From NCBI RefSeq assembly GCF_008124715.1, contig NZ_VNHO01000003.1, positions 1-64,000 on the forward strand: a stretch of 64,000 bases of DNA, in the 5' to 3' direction. The translations under genes and the position numbers were made by a program. Shown in pieces: positions 9,534-18,336 of this stretch; the stretch's first letter is position 1, and each line of letters starts with the position of its first letter. Source of the stretch: Thermosediminibacter litoriperuensis. Its GTDB lineage: Bacteria; Bacillota; Thermosediminibacteria; Thermosediminibacterales; Thermosediminibacteraceae. The notes below the pieces were generated by a model. That model was not told where the DNA came from. It saw only the letters and a program-made list of their open reading frames with translations, and made no database searches.

Positions 9534-9927
9534 TCTTTCATCCTCCCTTCTTAAATTTTTATGTTTTATTTTGTCTTTTATGAGACCGGCTTCCTTGCTT
9601 TTGATCTGGTGTTAAAAATACTACCCTCACGCTGCTTTGGTTAGTTTTCTGTAATTTATAAATTATTTGGTTTATATTTTTAATTTTCTGTAATAATAAA
9701 TTAATATTCTAAATAATAGAACATAATGTTAAGCGTAAACCGGGAAATTTCCGATTCCTTGTCGTTGAAAAATCCACAGATTTAATGAATTTTTTGTTTA
9801 TGCAACATTAGTGATATATATTCTTCAAAATAATGATTTTTTCCTGCTCTCATTATTATTTCTTAACAAATTTTATCGAATTAACATAGTATTATACTGC
9901 CAAAGTTTTTGTAAAGGGGGCTTTAAT
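9534..9927. other. AT-rich divergent intergenic region
   Basis: This 394-bp stretch separates the symporter (leftward) from the peptidoglycan-binding gene (rightward) and must hold both promoters. Around 9650-9720 it is very AT-rich, with a near-repeat ttttctgtaatttataaatta / ttttctgtaataataaatta. I found no convincing -35/-10 pair, sigma-54 site or coding sequence. Confidence 0.4.
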
Positions 9928-10164
9928 GTGCAATCCCGCCAAGCTTTTGGTTCAAGAACATTGCGCAGGGGCATGCGTGGGAGGGATGTGGCCGAACTCC
10001 AGACCAAATTACAGGCCCTTGGATATTATATGGGCCCCATAGACGGCATCTTCGGCCCTTTAACCGAGAGAGCGGTAAGACAGCTCCAGAGGGACAACAA
10101 TATAAGAGTTGACGGCATAGTGGGACCCCAGACTTACGCTGTACTGGACCAGTTAATACCTTAA
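9928..10164 (+). CDS. Small peptidoglycan-binding domain protein
   Basis: A 78-aa protein that is almost entirely one PG_binding_1 domain: LRRGMRGRDVAELQTKLQALG, then GPIDGIFGPLTERAVRQLQ and VDGIVGPQTYAVL. Such domains bind cell-wall peptidoglycan and often sit in spore-cortex hydrolases. Here there is no catalytic domain and no clear signal peptide. The GTG at 9928 is preferred because AAAGGGGG lies just upstream; an upstream in-frame extension is AT-rich and unlike coding sequence. It converges on sspI across a shared hairpin, so a spore role is possible but unproven. Confidence 0.75.
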   Translation: MQSRQAFGSRTLRRGMRGRDVAELQTKLQALGYYMGPIDGIFGPLTERAVRQLQRDNNIRVDGIVGPQTYAVLDQLIP

Positions 10165-10165
10165 A

Positions 10166-10196
10166 AATAGCGGGGTGGAAATTCCACCCCCTTTTA
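10166..10196. terminator. Bidirectional terminator between the PG-binding gene and sspI
   Basis: Arms ggggtggaa (10172-10180) and ttccacccc (10182-10190) form a compact GC-rich stem flanked by A-rich sequence on one side and cttttat on the other. It lies between two convergent stop codons and could serve both genes. Confidence 0.7.
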
Positions 10197-10409
10197 TGTC
10201 CGGTTGATGGCATTCATTATCTTGTCCATCATGCTGTTCCTCTCATTGTCGTTCGACTTCTGCCAGACCACTTCGAACAGAACACCCATTCCGGGGAGAG
10301 CCTGTTCTTCTTTGGTCTGTATGGTTTCGTTTATATATCCTTCCACCTCTTCCTTGGTGCTCCCCGCCAGGTTTTTTATGACCAAATCCCTGATATCAAA
10401 CGCTGCCAT
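10194..10409 (-). CDS. sspI: Small acid-soluble spore protein, SspI family
   Basis: A 71-aa protein matching the length and pattern of Bacillus SspI: an N-terminal FDIRDLVIKNLAGST-type segment, acidic middle, then the diagnostic LPGMGVLFEVVWQKSN and a short charged tail. SspI is a minor spore-core protein made late in the forespore, so the host very likely sporulates. The second ATG (10409) is taken as the start because AAGGAGG lies 7 nt before it, while the upstream ATG at 10415 overlaps the Shine-Dalgarno. Confidence 0.88.
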   Translation of the reverse strand: MAAFDIRDLVIKNLAGSTKEEVEGYINETIQTKEEQALPGMGVLFEVVWQKSNDNERNSMMDKIMNAINRT

Positions 10410-10578
10410 GGCCATTCCTCCTTGGAATTTATTTTCTCAATTTATTAATTCCCTCAATTTAAACCAAAAATACCAATAAAAATGAGGCTCCATGGCCTCA
10501 AAAACTTTTAATTCTGTTTCTGTATTTTTTTACAAAGATTTCTGATTTCCTTCGGCACTTTATTTAAAACTCACCTTT

Positions 10579-11670
10579 TCATTCCATAGATTCCACATTT
10601 GCATTGGCGTCAAAATTTTTTTGCATTGCATGAAGCACCAAAGAAAGCGCTATAACGCCGTATGCTACAAAGGACCTGAAAAATTCACCTATTTGCGGGT
10701 CTCCGAATAGATTTTTTCCGGCATTGGGAGAAACTATAAACAGGGTATGAAACAGAATGGTACCAAGTATGGCGTTGCCTATAGTTGCCCTGGTAACTGT
10801 GGCGCCGCCGACCAAAATCGCCGCAACGGCAAACATACCCACCTGTTCATGGCTGCTGTATGTCTGAAGCGTCCCTATATTTTGTAAAAATATGATCTGC
10901 CCCCATGCGGCAAGAAGGGTCGATATTGTAATGGCCATCAACCTCGTTCTGTCCACATCAATACCCGCCACCTCTGCCACATGCATATCCTGACCGAGCG
11001 CCCGGAAATCCTGACCGATTTTAGTCTTAAGAATGAATTTCGTAAACAAGCATAAAAGTCCTATTATAAAGAGAGAAAATATGGGTATCTTTATTCCCAT
11101 TACATTTATACTTAAAAGGTCGTCTAAGGCATACTGTATGATTGTAAGATCTATAGCGTTCTTTAAGCCTACACCACCCGGTAACACAATTTCGGGGTTT
11201 TTTATAGGAATAATCGTTCCAACAAAAAGTAAAAACACCAGCTGGTATAGACCCATTGCAAAAAAACCTAAAATCAAACTGGTAATCATTTCTTTACCTT
11301 TTGTTCTGTTCAGGATTTTACCAGTGCCGTACCCAAAAAGGAGAGCAAAGGGAATGGAAATTAATGCGGCAAGAAACAAGCCGGTAATCCCGCCTATATT
11401 TAATACTTTTATTGTAATAAGGCCTATTTGTCCCGCCATCGCTCCGATCACAAGGGCAAAATTAAGCCCCATTCCTGCTACTACCGGAATTATGAGGGAC
11501 AAAACCAGGAACAGATTTCTGTCCAATCGATTTACAATTTCGTTTAAAATATAGGGAATGCTTAATTTTGAAGCTATTACACCGCCCAAACATATTATAA
11601 AAAATAAAATGGGTACCGTATTATTCTTTATAAAGTTTATTGCCGCCTTTTGTGAACTATATTTTTTCAT
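10579..11670 (-). CDS. ABC importer permease (BPD_transp_2 type), second subunit
   Basis: A 363-aa inner-membrane permease with about 9-10 hydrophobic segments. It carries the GLNFALVIGAMAGQIG type loop after TM2 and the cytoplasmic motif GQDFRALGQDMHVAEVAGID followed by ILVGGATVTRATIGNAILGT, as in ribose/nucleoside-type (RbsC/NupP/Q) permeases. It starts directly at the stop of the other permease (TAAATG), so the two are coupled and form a heterodimeric pore. The gene is more AT-rich than the metabolic operons on either side. Cargo is unknown. Confidence 0.85.
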   Translation of the reverse strand: MKKYSSQKAAINFIKNNTVPILFFIICLGGVIASKLSIPYILNEIVNRLDRNLFLVLSLIIPVVAGMGLNFALVIGAMAGQIGLITIKVLNIGGITGLFLAALISIPFALLFGYGTGKILNRTKGKEMITSLILGFFAMGLYQLVFLLFVGTIIPIKNPEIVLPGGVGLKNAIDLTIIQYALDDLLSINVMGIKIPIFSLFIIGLLCLFTKFILKTKIGQDFRALGQDMHVAEVAGIDVDRTRLMAITISTLLAAWGQIIFLQNIGTLQTYSSHEQVGMFAVAAILVGGATVTRATIGNAILGTILFHTLFIVSPNAGKNLFGDPQIGEFFRSFVAYGVIALSLVLHAMQKNFDANANVESME

Positions 11671-12708
11671 TTAATCATTCCCCCCCACCTTCGTTAATGC
11701 GTATAAAATAACTCCATTGCTTACTATTATCCTTACTACTTCCGATAGATTGCCTTCAGGCATCATCCTGTTTATGACGGGAAGTGAAATGGTGAGAAGC
11801 GCTTGAAACAAAACGACACCCGCAATAACATTGGAAATGGAAGCCTTTTTAGCTGTAGCCCCGCCTATAAGAATTGCGGATATAGCCGCAAAGGGCATCA
11901 TTAAAGGGCCTATATAAAGCTGGTAAAACCCGTAACTTTGAGCATACACTAATATGCCGATGCCGCCTAAAACCATAGAAAGTATGGTCCCTATGGTCCT
12001 TTGCAAATCCACATTTATACCCGAGGCTTGAGCAAATCTTGGATTGCTGCCCGCCGCCATCATGGCAATACCGGTCTTCGATCTTAAAAACAGCCACATA
12101 AGGAGGCTGCAAAGCGCAAAAAACAAAAGGGTCCCGATTGGCAAATCGATATTCGGTAATTTAATCAAACGATCGAGCACTTTATCGTATTTATTTGCAA
12201 GGGTTATAGTGGTCCTGAGGCCTTTCCCTCCTATCGCCCAAACCATCTCGGGATTTTTAAACGGGAGTAGTAACCAACCTATGCACATTAATGATACCAC
12301 TGAAAATCCCATATATGTGCCAACTGTCATCTCGTCGCCTTTAACTCTATTTAGAAGGATAGAATACAAATACCCGGCCACTACCGAAAAAGGAATAGAA
12401 ATTAAAACTGCAATTAAAAACCCCTTTAAACCTACCATATTCATTTCGATTGTTATGCATCCCGCAAGTAATCCGCATATTATACCTATAGAAAGAGCAA
12501 AATTCAGCCCTGTACCGGAAACAATGCTAGGAACCATTGCAAGTACAAGAACGCTGTTCATACCTATTCTTACAAGAGAGTCCTTTAACAGGCCGTAAAT
12601 GCTTTGCTTCTGAAAGACCGCTATTAAAAGAAGTATTGCAAGTAGAATCGTTATAAATACCTTCGGGTAACCGTATTTATCTATAAGCTTTTTCCATAGG
12701 TTTTTCAT
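11671..12708 (-). CDS. ABC importer permease (BPD_transp_2 type), first subunit
   Basis: A 345-aa paralogue of the downstream permease with the same fold: GTGLNFALSIGIICGLLAGC after the second membrane segment, and TGIAMMAAGSNPRFAQASGINVD before ILIGGATAKKASISNVIAG. Paired permeases of this class partner one double-domain ATPase and one lipoprotein. It overlaps the ATPase gene by 4 nt (ATGA). The substrate cannot be read from the sequence. Confidence 0.85.
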   Translation of the reverse strand: MKNLWKKLIDKYGYPKVFITILLAILLLIAVFQKQSIYGLLKDSLVRIGMNSVLVLAMVPSIVSGTGLNFALSIGIICGLLAGCITIEMNMVGLKGFLIAVLISIPFSVVAGYLYSILLNRVKGDEMTVGTYMGFSVVSLMCIGWLLLPFKNPEMVWAIGGKGLRTTITLANKYDKVLDRLIKLPNIDLPIGTLLFFALCSLLMWLFLRSKTGIAMMAAGSNPRFAQASGINVDLQRTIGTILSMVLGGIGILVYAQSYGFYQLYIGPLMMPFAAISAILIGGATAKKASISNVIAGVVLFQALLTISLPVINRMMPEGNLSEVVRIIVSNGVILYALTKVGGND

Positions 12709-14327
12709 CTCACAGCCTCCTTTGAATGGGATTTGTACTCTCCTGCCATCATCAATCCGAAATTGGTGTCCGAATCGTAAGGACTTAGAATCCCTTCAAT
12801 TTTACCGTTGTAAACTATAGCAATTCGGTCGCATATGGAGCGAAGCTCTCCCAATTCGCTGGAGGTCATAACTATAGTCATACCCCTTTCAACGTTGAGT
12901 TTCACCAGTAAATCCAACACGAGTTTTTTAGCACCTATGTCAATGCCCCTTGTAGGTTCCGAAACGAATAATATATCGGGTTCAAGGGTCAATGCCTTAG
13001 CTATACAGACCTTTTGTTGATTGCCGCCGCTCAACCGCCTCGTTATCTGAGTCGGACCCGTGCACCTTATATCAAGTTCTTTTATGTATTTTAAGGCATT
13101 TTCTCTTATCTTCCTCTCATCCACCAGTCTCGGCCAATTTACACCAAAAAAGGTCTTTAAAAACATTCCTTTTACCTGCATTGCCCCAATTGCTATATTC
13201 AATTCGATTGAATTATCCAGCATCAATCCAACGCCTCTTCTGTCTTCAGAGACAAAAGCCAATCCGTTTTCTATCGCCTTCCTCGTATTATTCAGTTCAA
13301 TTTTTTTGTTGTTTTTATAAACCTCTCCTTTTGCCCTGTAAAGCCCCATTATCCCGTTGGCAATGCCTATTTTCCCCTGACCTGCTAACCCGCCTATTCC
13401 CAAAATTTCTCCCTTAATTATATCCAAATTTACCCCTTTTACCATTTCTCCTGGCATATCTACGTAAAGGTTTCTAATTGACATAATAATTTCTTCGCTT
13501 TTTTCGGCCTTATTTTGCCTTTTTTCCACTCTCTCTATTTTTCTGCCGACCATCATTTGTGCTATTTTTTCAATAGAAGCTTCTTCCCTTTTCATTGAGC
13601 CAACTTTTTCGCCATCTCTCAAAACGGTGATATTATCCGCTACAGCCAAAACTTCATAAAGTCTGTGAGTTATAAACAATATGCCGATACCTTTCGCGGC
13701 TAGCATCTTCATAGCCCCAAGCAATTTTTCCGCTTCACTTTCCGTTAGAACTGCGGTAGGTTCATCGAAAATAAGGAGTTTCACATTTCTTTTATCAATT
13801 TCCCTGGCTATTTCTACAAACTGCTTGTATCCAACGGGCAACCCCGCTATCGGCAGCCACTCATCAACGGTCATCCCGAGTTCGTTTAACGCCTTCCTCG
13901 CATCCCTTCTCATAGCCTCAATGTCTAAGGTCTTTAATTGTGGGCCAAGAAACCTGCTTGCTATGCTATCTTTTAAAATTTCTCTATTCAACTTAATGTT
14001 TTCCGTTATCGTAAAACCGGGTAGGAGCATAAACTCCTGGTGCACCATTCCGATACCGAGTTCCATTGCATCCTTCGGCGATTTTATTTTTACGGTGTTT
14101 CCTTCAAACAATATTTCTCCGCTGTAACCACCAGTGCTGAAAATAACCGGCATGCCGAAAATGATGTTCATCAGGGTTGATTTACCCGCTCCGTTTTCTC
14201 CTACAAGTCCGTGAATTTCACCCGGCCTTACAGAAAGGTTAACCCCTTTTAGAACCTTATTTCCAAAATACTCTTTTTCTATGTTTTTGAGTTCTATAAC
14301 ATATTTTGTGCTGTTATTTTCTCCCAT
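12705..14327 (-). CDS. Double ABC-domain ATPase of a sugar/nucleoside-type importer
   Basis: A 540-aa protein with two fused nucleotide-binding domains as in RbsA/BmpB-type importers. The first has a full Walker A (VGENGAGKST), an unusual signature LPVGYKQ and Walker B LLIFDEPTA. The second has a degenerate Walker A (GLAGQGKIG) but a canonical signature RLSGGNQQ and LFVSEPTRGID. Such asymmetry is normal for this class. The ATG at 14327 follows AAGAGGTGA, and an upstream in-frame codon at 14354 lacks a site. It energises the two downstream permeases. Confidence 0.88.
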   Translation of the reverse strand: MGENNSTKYVIELKNIEKEYFGNKVLKGVNLSVRPGEIHGLVGENGAGKSTLMNIIFGMPVIFSTGGYSGEILFEGNTVKIKSPKDAMELGIGMVHQEFMLLPGFTITENIKLNREILKDSIASRFLGPQLKTLDIEAMRRDARKALNELGMTVDEWLPIAGLPVGYKQFVEIAREIDKRNVKLLIFDEPTAVLTESEAEKLLGAMKMLAAKGIGILFITHRLYEVLAVADNITVLRDGEKVGSMKREEASIEKIAQMMVGRKIERVEKRQNKAEKSEEIIMSIRNLYVDMPGEMVKGVNLDIIKGEILGIGGLAGQGKIGIANGIMGLYRAKGEVYKNNKKIELNNTRKAIENGLAFVSEDRRGVGLMLDNSIELNIAIGAMQVKGMFLKTFFGVNWPRLVDERKIRENALKYIKELDIRCTGPTQITRRLSGGNQQKVCIAKALTLEPDILFVSEPTRGIDIGAKKLVLDLLVKLNVERGMTIVMTSSELGELRSICDRIAIVYNGKIEGILSPYDSDTNFGLMMAGEYKSHSKEAVR

Positions 14328-14378
14328 GCTTGAGTTCACCTCTTGACTAATCAAAATACAAAAAATAGTATTATTAGA

Positions 14379-14407
14379 AGATTGCCGCCTTTTGGCGGCA
14401 ATCTTTT
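14379..14407. terminator. Intercistronic hairpin between DUF3798 lipoprotein and ATPase genes
   Basis: An 11-bp perfect stem (agattgccgcc 14379-14389, ggcggcaatct 14394-14404) with a TTTT loop sits between the lipoprotein stop and the ATPase start. On the minus strand the trailing U run is weak. This fits a partial attenuator or 3'-stabilising hairpin that lets the binding protein be made in excess of the transporter, a common arrangement. Confidence 0.6.
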
Positions 14408-14435
14408 AATGGAAAAAGTCAAAGTCAAACGAAAA

Positions 14436-15584
14436 TTAGAAGGTTATATAATCGCTAAGAATCATGTAGAAATTCTCATGTTTAATTTCCTTACCATCGG
14501 CACCTATTTCAACATAATTGCTGATATCTATCTTTGCATTTTTTGAAACCTCTTCAAAGCATTTCTTCAAAGCTTCGGGATCATTTTTAGATTTTAACTT
14601 GCCTTCCGCATAAAGCTTGGCATATTCTACTGCAGCTGCTGTCGAAAGCATGCTGGCAGGTATGGGCCATGTAGAAAATTTGCCTGTGCCGCCCTTTTCT
14701 GCAATTTTTGCTTTAATTTGTTCTATTACATAATCCACATCCCCTGCTTTGTCAGGAGGTATATTTATACCGAGCGCACCAGGATAACCGTGGAAGGGGC
14801 TTGGGCAGCACTGCTGAACTACCATGGCACCCTGCTCAAGCGCCGTCTTTATTAAAGGTTCCTGCATTCCGCAGTTGGTGCTGAAGAAAACGGTATCCTT
14901 GCCGTACTCCGCAACCTTTCTCGGAATGTCTTCGATAATAAACTGCTGAGCACCGGGTAATCCGGCATCCCCTGTGGGGTCAGGCGCTGTAGCATCAACA
15001 AATTTTATTCCCGCTTTTGCGCATTCTTCCTTTAAAATGTCCCTTCTCCTGGCAAGGAGAGGATACGACATATGTCTCGGGAAGGAGTAATGCACAAAAA
15101 CTTTTGCTCCAAAGTTTTTAGCCTGTTCAACCATCTTGTAACCCATTGAGAGTTCATCGGTTTGAATGACCATATCCGCTTTGTCTGCTATAATATCCTG
15201 TTCTGCGGGGGTTATTGCAATCAATAAAATGTCAGGTCTTTGTTGTCTAACTTTTTCAAAGGCTGCAGCTGCACCTGGAACAGCCTGGTTCATGATCAAC
15301 GCTTTAACATCCTTATCAGACGCAAGAGCAACAGCATTGGCTATAAGCGTCTCCTGTTCTTTCATAAAGTTATCAGGCATCGTTTGAGTTACAATAATAT
15401 CGGGGTACTTTTTCTGGGCCTGTTCTGCCGACCTGAATTCTTCTTCGTTTTGTGAAACAGTATTAGTGTAAATTGCTATCTTATAACTCGAATTTTGAGA
15501 GCTTTGTGTGCCAGTGTTTCCACAAGCCGCCAAACTCAAACAAGTTACGAGAATCAAAATTATTGAAATAGCCCTTTTAAACAT
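14436..15584 (-). CDS. DUF3798 substrate-binding lipoprotein of the ABC importer
   Basis: A 382-aa secreted lipoprotein: a hydrophobic leader ends in LSLAAC with the lipid-anchor Cys at 21, followed by a Ser/Gln-rich linker and a periplasmic-binding-like domain (YKIAIYTNTVSQNEEEF, then DVKALIMNQAVPGA and the VFFSTNCGMQEPLIKTAL block). It matches the DUF3798 family, which resembles type I sugar-binding proteins but has no established ligand. It is first in the operon, upstream of the ATPase and two permeases, so it should deliver the cargo. RBS AGGGGGG precedes the ATG. Confidence 0.82.
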   Translation of the reverse strand: MFKRAISIILILVTCLSLAACGNTGTQSSQNSSYKIAIYTNTVSQNEEEFRSAEQAQKKYPDIIVTQTMPDNFMKEQETLIANAVALASDKDVKALIMNQAVPGAAAAFEKVRQQRPDILLIAITPAEQDIIADKADMVIQTDELSMGYKMVEQAKNFGAKVFVHYSFPRHMSYPLLARRRDILKEECAKAGIKFVDATAPDPTGDAGLPGAQQFIIEDIPRKVAEYGKDTVFFSTNCGMQEPLIKTALEQGAMVVQQCCPSPFHGYPGALGINIPPDKAGDVDYVIEQIKAKIAEKGGTGKFSTWPIPASMLSTAAAVEYAKLYAEGKLKSKNDPEALKKCFEEVSKNAKIDISNYVEIGADGKEIKHENFYMILSDYITF

Positions 15585-15675
15585 TAAGAAAATCCCCCCT
15601 ATTTTTTATTTCATTAATTAAAAACAAAAAATTTATATTCCTGGCATTCACCCCTTCCATATAATAATATTGGTA

Positions 15676-15765
15676 AATTCGCATTCTACGTAATAGTAAA
15701 AATTTCCTTCTTTTATTTTTAATTCATATTCTACATAAAAGTAAAAATTTCCTTCCTTTTCTTTT
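15676..15765. repeat. 45-bp tandem duplication upstream of the DUF3798 operon
   Basis: Two adjacent 45-bp copies start with aattc at 15676 and 15721, agree at about 38 of 45 positions and share attctac.taa.agtaaaaatttccttc. They lie about 90-180 bp upstream of the lipoprotein start. Between them and the gene lies a short AAGGGGTGA-ATG open frame of four codons near 15640. The duplication could double an operator or promoter element. The remaining sequence of this 334-bp gap (15585-15918) shows no other feature. Confidence 0.7.
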
Positions 15766-15918
15766 TGTAATTTTAGATAATCGATTACGCGCGTGTGGAA
15801 AATTTTTAAAAAAAAGCTATAATTGTTTTAGAGAGCGGCCTTAAAGAAATATCACACCGATTAATTCAAAACCTTTTGAGCTTCCGAAAATTCACCATAA
15901 AATAACGGGGGTGGTGTC

Positions 15919-16667
15919 ATGGCAAGAAGGGACCATATCGCAGCTGAAGCAGCGGAAATAATAAAAAATCCCGCAAGACTTTGGTGCTTACGGGCGCGGG
16001 GATAAGTACTGAGAGCGGAATACCTGACTACAGGAGCAAGGGTACCGGACTTTGGGAAAGGTACGACCCTATTCAGAAGGCCAGCCTTTCTGCACTGATT
16101 TCCAACCCCACGGGATTTATTAATTTCAACATCCCCAGGTGGACCAGGTACCTGGAAGCTGAGCCCAACACGGCTCACCTGGTTATAGCCTCGATGGAAA
16201 ACCAGGGACTTATAGAAGGCGTAATAACTCAGAACATAGACGGTCTCCACGTAAAAGCGGGTTCAAAGAACGTGTGGGAAGTGCACGGACACCTTCGCAC
16301 GTGCCACTGCATGGAGTGCGGCAGGTCCTACCCTTTTCAACAATTAACGGGCCAGTTTGAAAAGGGTATAAATCCCCCCAGATGTGAAAGATGCATGGGG
16401 ATGCTCCGCCCCGATGTGGTGCTATTTGAAGACCCCATGGGGAGGGATTATTACCGCGCACTGGAAGCTTTGAAAGGATGCGAACTTCTGATCGTGGTGG
16501 GAAGCAGCCTCCAGGTTTATCCGGTGGCTGATATGCCCAAATATGCAGAAAAGCTGATAATAGTAAACAAAGAACCGACTCCCTGGGACCATAGAGCTAA
16601 TCTGGTTTTCCACTCCATAGCGGGAGAATTTTTCGCGGAACTGGCTAAAGTTTTAAATTTAGAATAA
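15919..16667 (+). CDS. Sir2-family NAD-dependent protein deacetylase, reading frame broken near the 5' end
   Basis: From the TTG at 15981 the frame encodes 228 residues of a sirtuin: GAGISTESGIPDYRS, TQNIDGLH, catalytic His in WEVHGHLRT, the zinc cysteines CMEC and CERC, and VVGSSLQVYPV. The expected N-terminal helix is encoded in another frame: an ATG at 15919 with a GGGGGTGG site reads MARRDHIAAEAAEIIKN and then shifts. One missing base near 15969-15971 (aaaaatcccgc for an expected aaaaatgcccgc) explains the break. It is either a real mutation or a sequencing/assembly error. Translation only from TTG would lack the first helix of the Rossmann fold. Confidence 0.8.
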
Positions 16668-17544
16668 AATCCTTAAATGTGGCTGCATTCGGAGAAAGAG
16701 TCCTTCCTTTCTTAAATACCAGGTAAAAACTCCGGTGAACATCCAGATCCTTTATGTGGTAAACCCTCAGCAGCTTCATTTTCTCATAATCCTCGACAGC
16801 CTTCTTCGATATAACTGAAACTCCAACGCCCTCTTTAACGGCCTGCTTTACCGCCTCGGAACTGCCCAGTTCTGCGACGATGTTGATATCCTCCAGCCGA
16901 AAACCCCTATTTTTTAAAGCCGTTTCAAAAGTCTTTCTGGTGCCGGACTTTTTTTCCCGCAATATAAACCTTTCATGTAGAAAATCGGCAATGTTTACGC
17001 AATTGTCGTTACCTAACGCCCTGCTCCAATTGTACGGCGTTATCAGTACCAGTTCATCGGAAGAAAATGGTACAAACTCCAGGTTTTCACTGTCCGATAC
17101 GGTGCCCGCAATTCCAAGTTCCACCACGCCTTCGGAAACCAGGCCTATCACCTCTCCAGAATCCGCCTGGCGGATTTTCAACACCACACCCGGGTACGCT
17201 CTGTTAAATTCCCTGATAATAGAGGGCAGTATGTAGGCTGCCGGTATTGAACTGGCATATAACTCTAAATCTCCTTCTACAGTCCCCAAGAACCTCTTCA
17301 AATCCATCAGAGCCATTTCCTTGGCAGCAAGGATATTTTTGGCCCTCTCGTACATGATTCTCCCGGCTGGAGTAAGTTCAATATCCTTCCCCCGCCTGTC
17401 AAAAAGCTTTATGTCGAGTTCTTTTTCCAGGGATATTATGTGGGCGCTTATGGTGGGTTGTGTTAAAAACAGGGATTCGGCCGCTTTTGAAAAACTCCTG
17501 TACTCGGCCACCCTGACGAAGGTTTCTAACTGATGAAATTCCAC
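16645..17544 (-). CDS. LysR-family transcriptional regulator
   Basis: A 299-aa regulator with an N-terminal winged helix (residues 1-60, FVRVAEYRSFSKAAESLFLTQPTISAHI) and a periplasmic-binding-like effector domain. It resembles the CysL/selenium-metabolism-associated LysR group, but the ligand is not readable. The start is GTG at 17544 after GGAGG. Its 3' end overlaps the sir2 stop by 23 nt in a convergent arrangement. No obvious divergent target gene lies upstream; sfsA runs towards it, so its regulon is unclear. Confidence 0.88.
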   Translation of the reverse strand: MEFHQLETFVRVAEYRSFSKAAESLFLTQPTISAHIISLEKELDIKLFDRRGKDIELTPAGRIMYERAKNILAAKEMALMDLKRFLGTVEGDLELYASSIPAAYILPSIIREFNRAYPGVVLKIRQADSGEVIGLVSEGVVELGIAGTVSDSENLEFVPFSSDELVLITPYNWSRALGNDNCVNIADFLHERFILREKKSGTRKTFETALKNRGFRLEDINIVAELGSSEAVKQAVKEGVGVSVISKKAVEDYEKMKLLRVYHIKDLDVHRSFYLVFKKGRTLSPNAATFKDFILNLKL

Positions 17545-17601
17545 GAGAATACCTCCGGATAAGTTATTTACCGCTAAATATTATACTATCGATTGTCAGA
17601 C

Positions 17602-17624
17602 AAAAAAATGGGCATAAAAGCCCA
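17602..17624 (-). terminator. Terminator after sfsA
   Basis: On the minus strand TGGGC-TTTTAT-GCCCA (17609-17624) is followed by a run of seven U residues, eleven bases beyond the sfsA stop. It ends the symporter-buk-ptb-DUF6391-sfsA unit. Confidence 0.75.
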
Positions 17625-17634
17625 ATATTTTCGG

Positions 17635-18324
17635 TCATAATTCAACCGGCAGAGGATTGAGCAGCAGTATCTCATTTCGGTCTACTTGGCAGCTGTAGGC
17701 AAATACTTCAACTCCGGCTTCTGCTGCTCTTCTCAGTGCGTCTCCAAATTTTTTGTCCATAGTATCGTTGGGAGAAAACCTGTCCGCATCTTCTCTCTGG
17801 ACTATGAAAAACACCCCGGCCCCGTAGCCTTCTTCTCTGGCTCTTGCAAGTTCCAGCATGTGTTTTGCGCCCCTTTCCGTCGGAGCATCCGGAAACAAGG
17901 CCCTGCCGTTTTCCACCAGGGTCACACCTTTTACCTCGATGTAATAAAAAATTTTCCCCCTGCTGCCCAGACCGATGTCAAAACGGCTTCCACCGTATTT
18001 AACCTCGGGCTTAACGAAATCATAATCAAAACTAAGTATCCGGTCTCTTGAAAGTTCAGAGATTAACAGCCTACCCGGCAAGGAAGAATCCACGGAAACC
18101 AGAGTATCGCCTGTGTATACCATGATCAAATCATACGGATACTTTCTTGCCGGATTCTGCGCTTCCCGCAAAATCACCCTGGCTCCCGGGACCAACAATT
18201 CAGCCAGCCTGCCGCTATTAGGCACGTGTACCTTATGAGGCCTATTGCCGATTTTTACTGCAGCCACAAACCTGTTGAGCCTTTCTTCAAAAGTCGCGTC
18301 AATTTTGATGCCTTCTATTCTCAT
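17635..18324 (-). CDS. sfsA: SfsA family protein (sugar fermentation stimulation protein homologue)
   Basis: A 229-aa protein of the SfsA family. The N-terminal half is an OB-like region with NRPHKVHVPNSGRLAELLVPGA, and the C-terminal half carries the nuclease-like VKPEVKYGGSRFDIGL and YIEVKGVTLVENG segments with the Asp/Glu-Lys pattern of restriction-endonuclease folds. SfsA was named from an E. coli maltose phenotype; its biochemical role remains uncertain (DNA binding or nuclease). It is the last gene of the butyrate kinase operon, 12 nt after the DUF6391 gene. Confidence 0.92.
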   Translation of the reverse strand: MRIEGIKIDATFEERLNRFVAAVKIGNRPHKVHVPNSGRLAELLVPGARVILREAQNPARKYPYDLIMVYTGDTLVSVDSSLPGRLLISELSRDRILSFDYDFVKPEVKYGGSRFDIGLGSRGKIFYYIEVKGVTLVENGRALFPDAPTERGAKHMLELARAREEGYGAGVFFIVQREDADRFSPNDTMDKKFGDALRRAAEAGVEVFAYSCQVDRNEILLLNPLPVEL

Positions 18325-18336
18325 TGCTCTTTTCCC

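Noticed and set aside
9650-9720. Origin-like AT-rich region
   Set aside because: AT-rich with a near-repeat, but no DnaA boxes or origin-linked genes were seen.
15676-15765. Possible CRISPR array
   Set aside because: Only two directly abutting 45-bp copies with no spacers between them and no cas genes.
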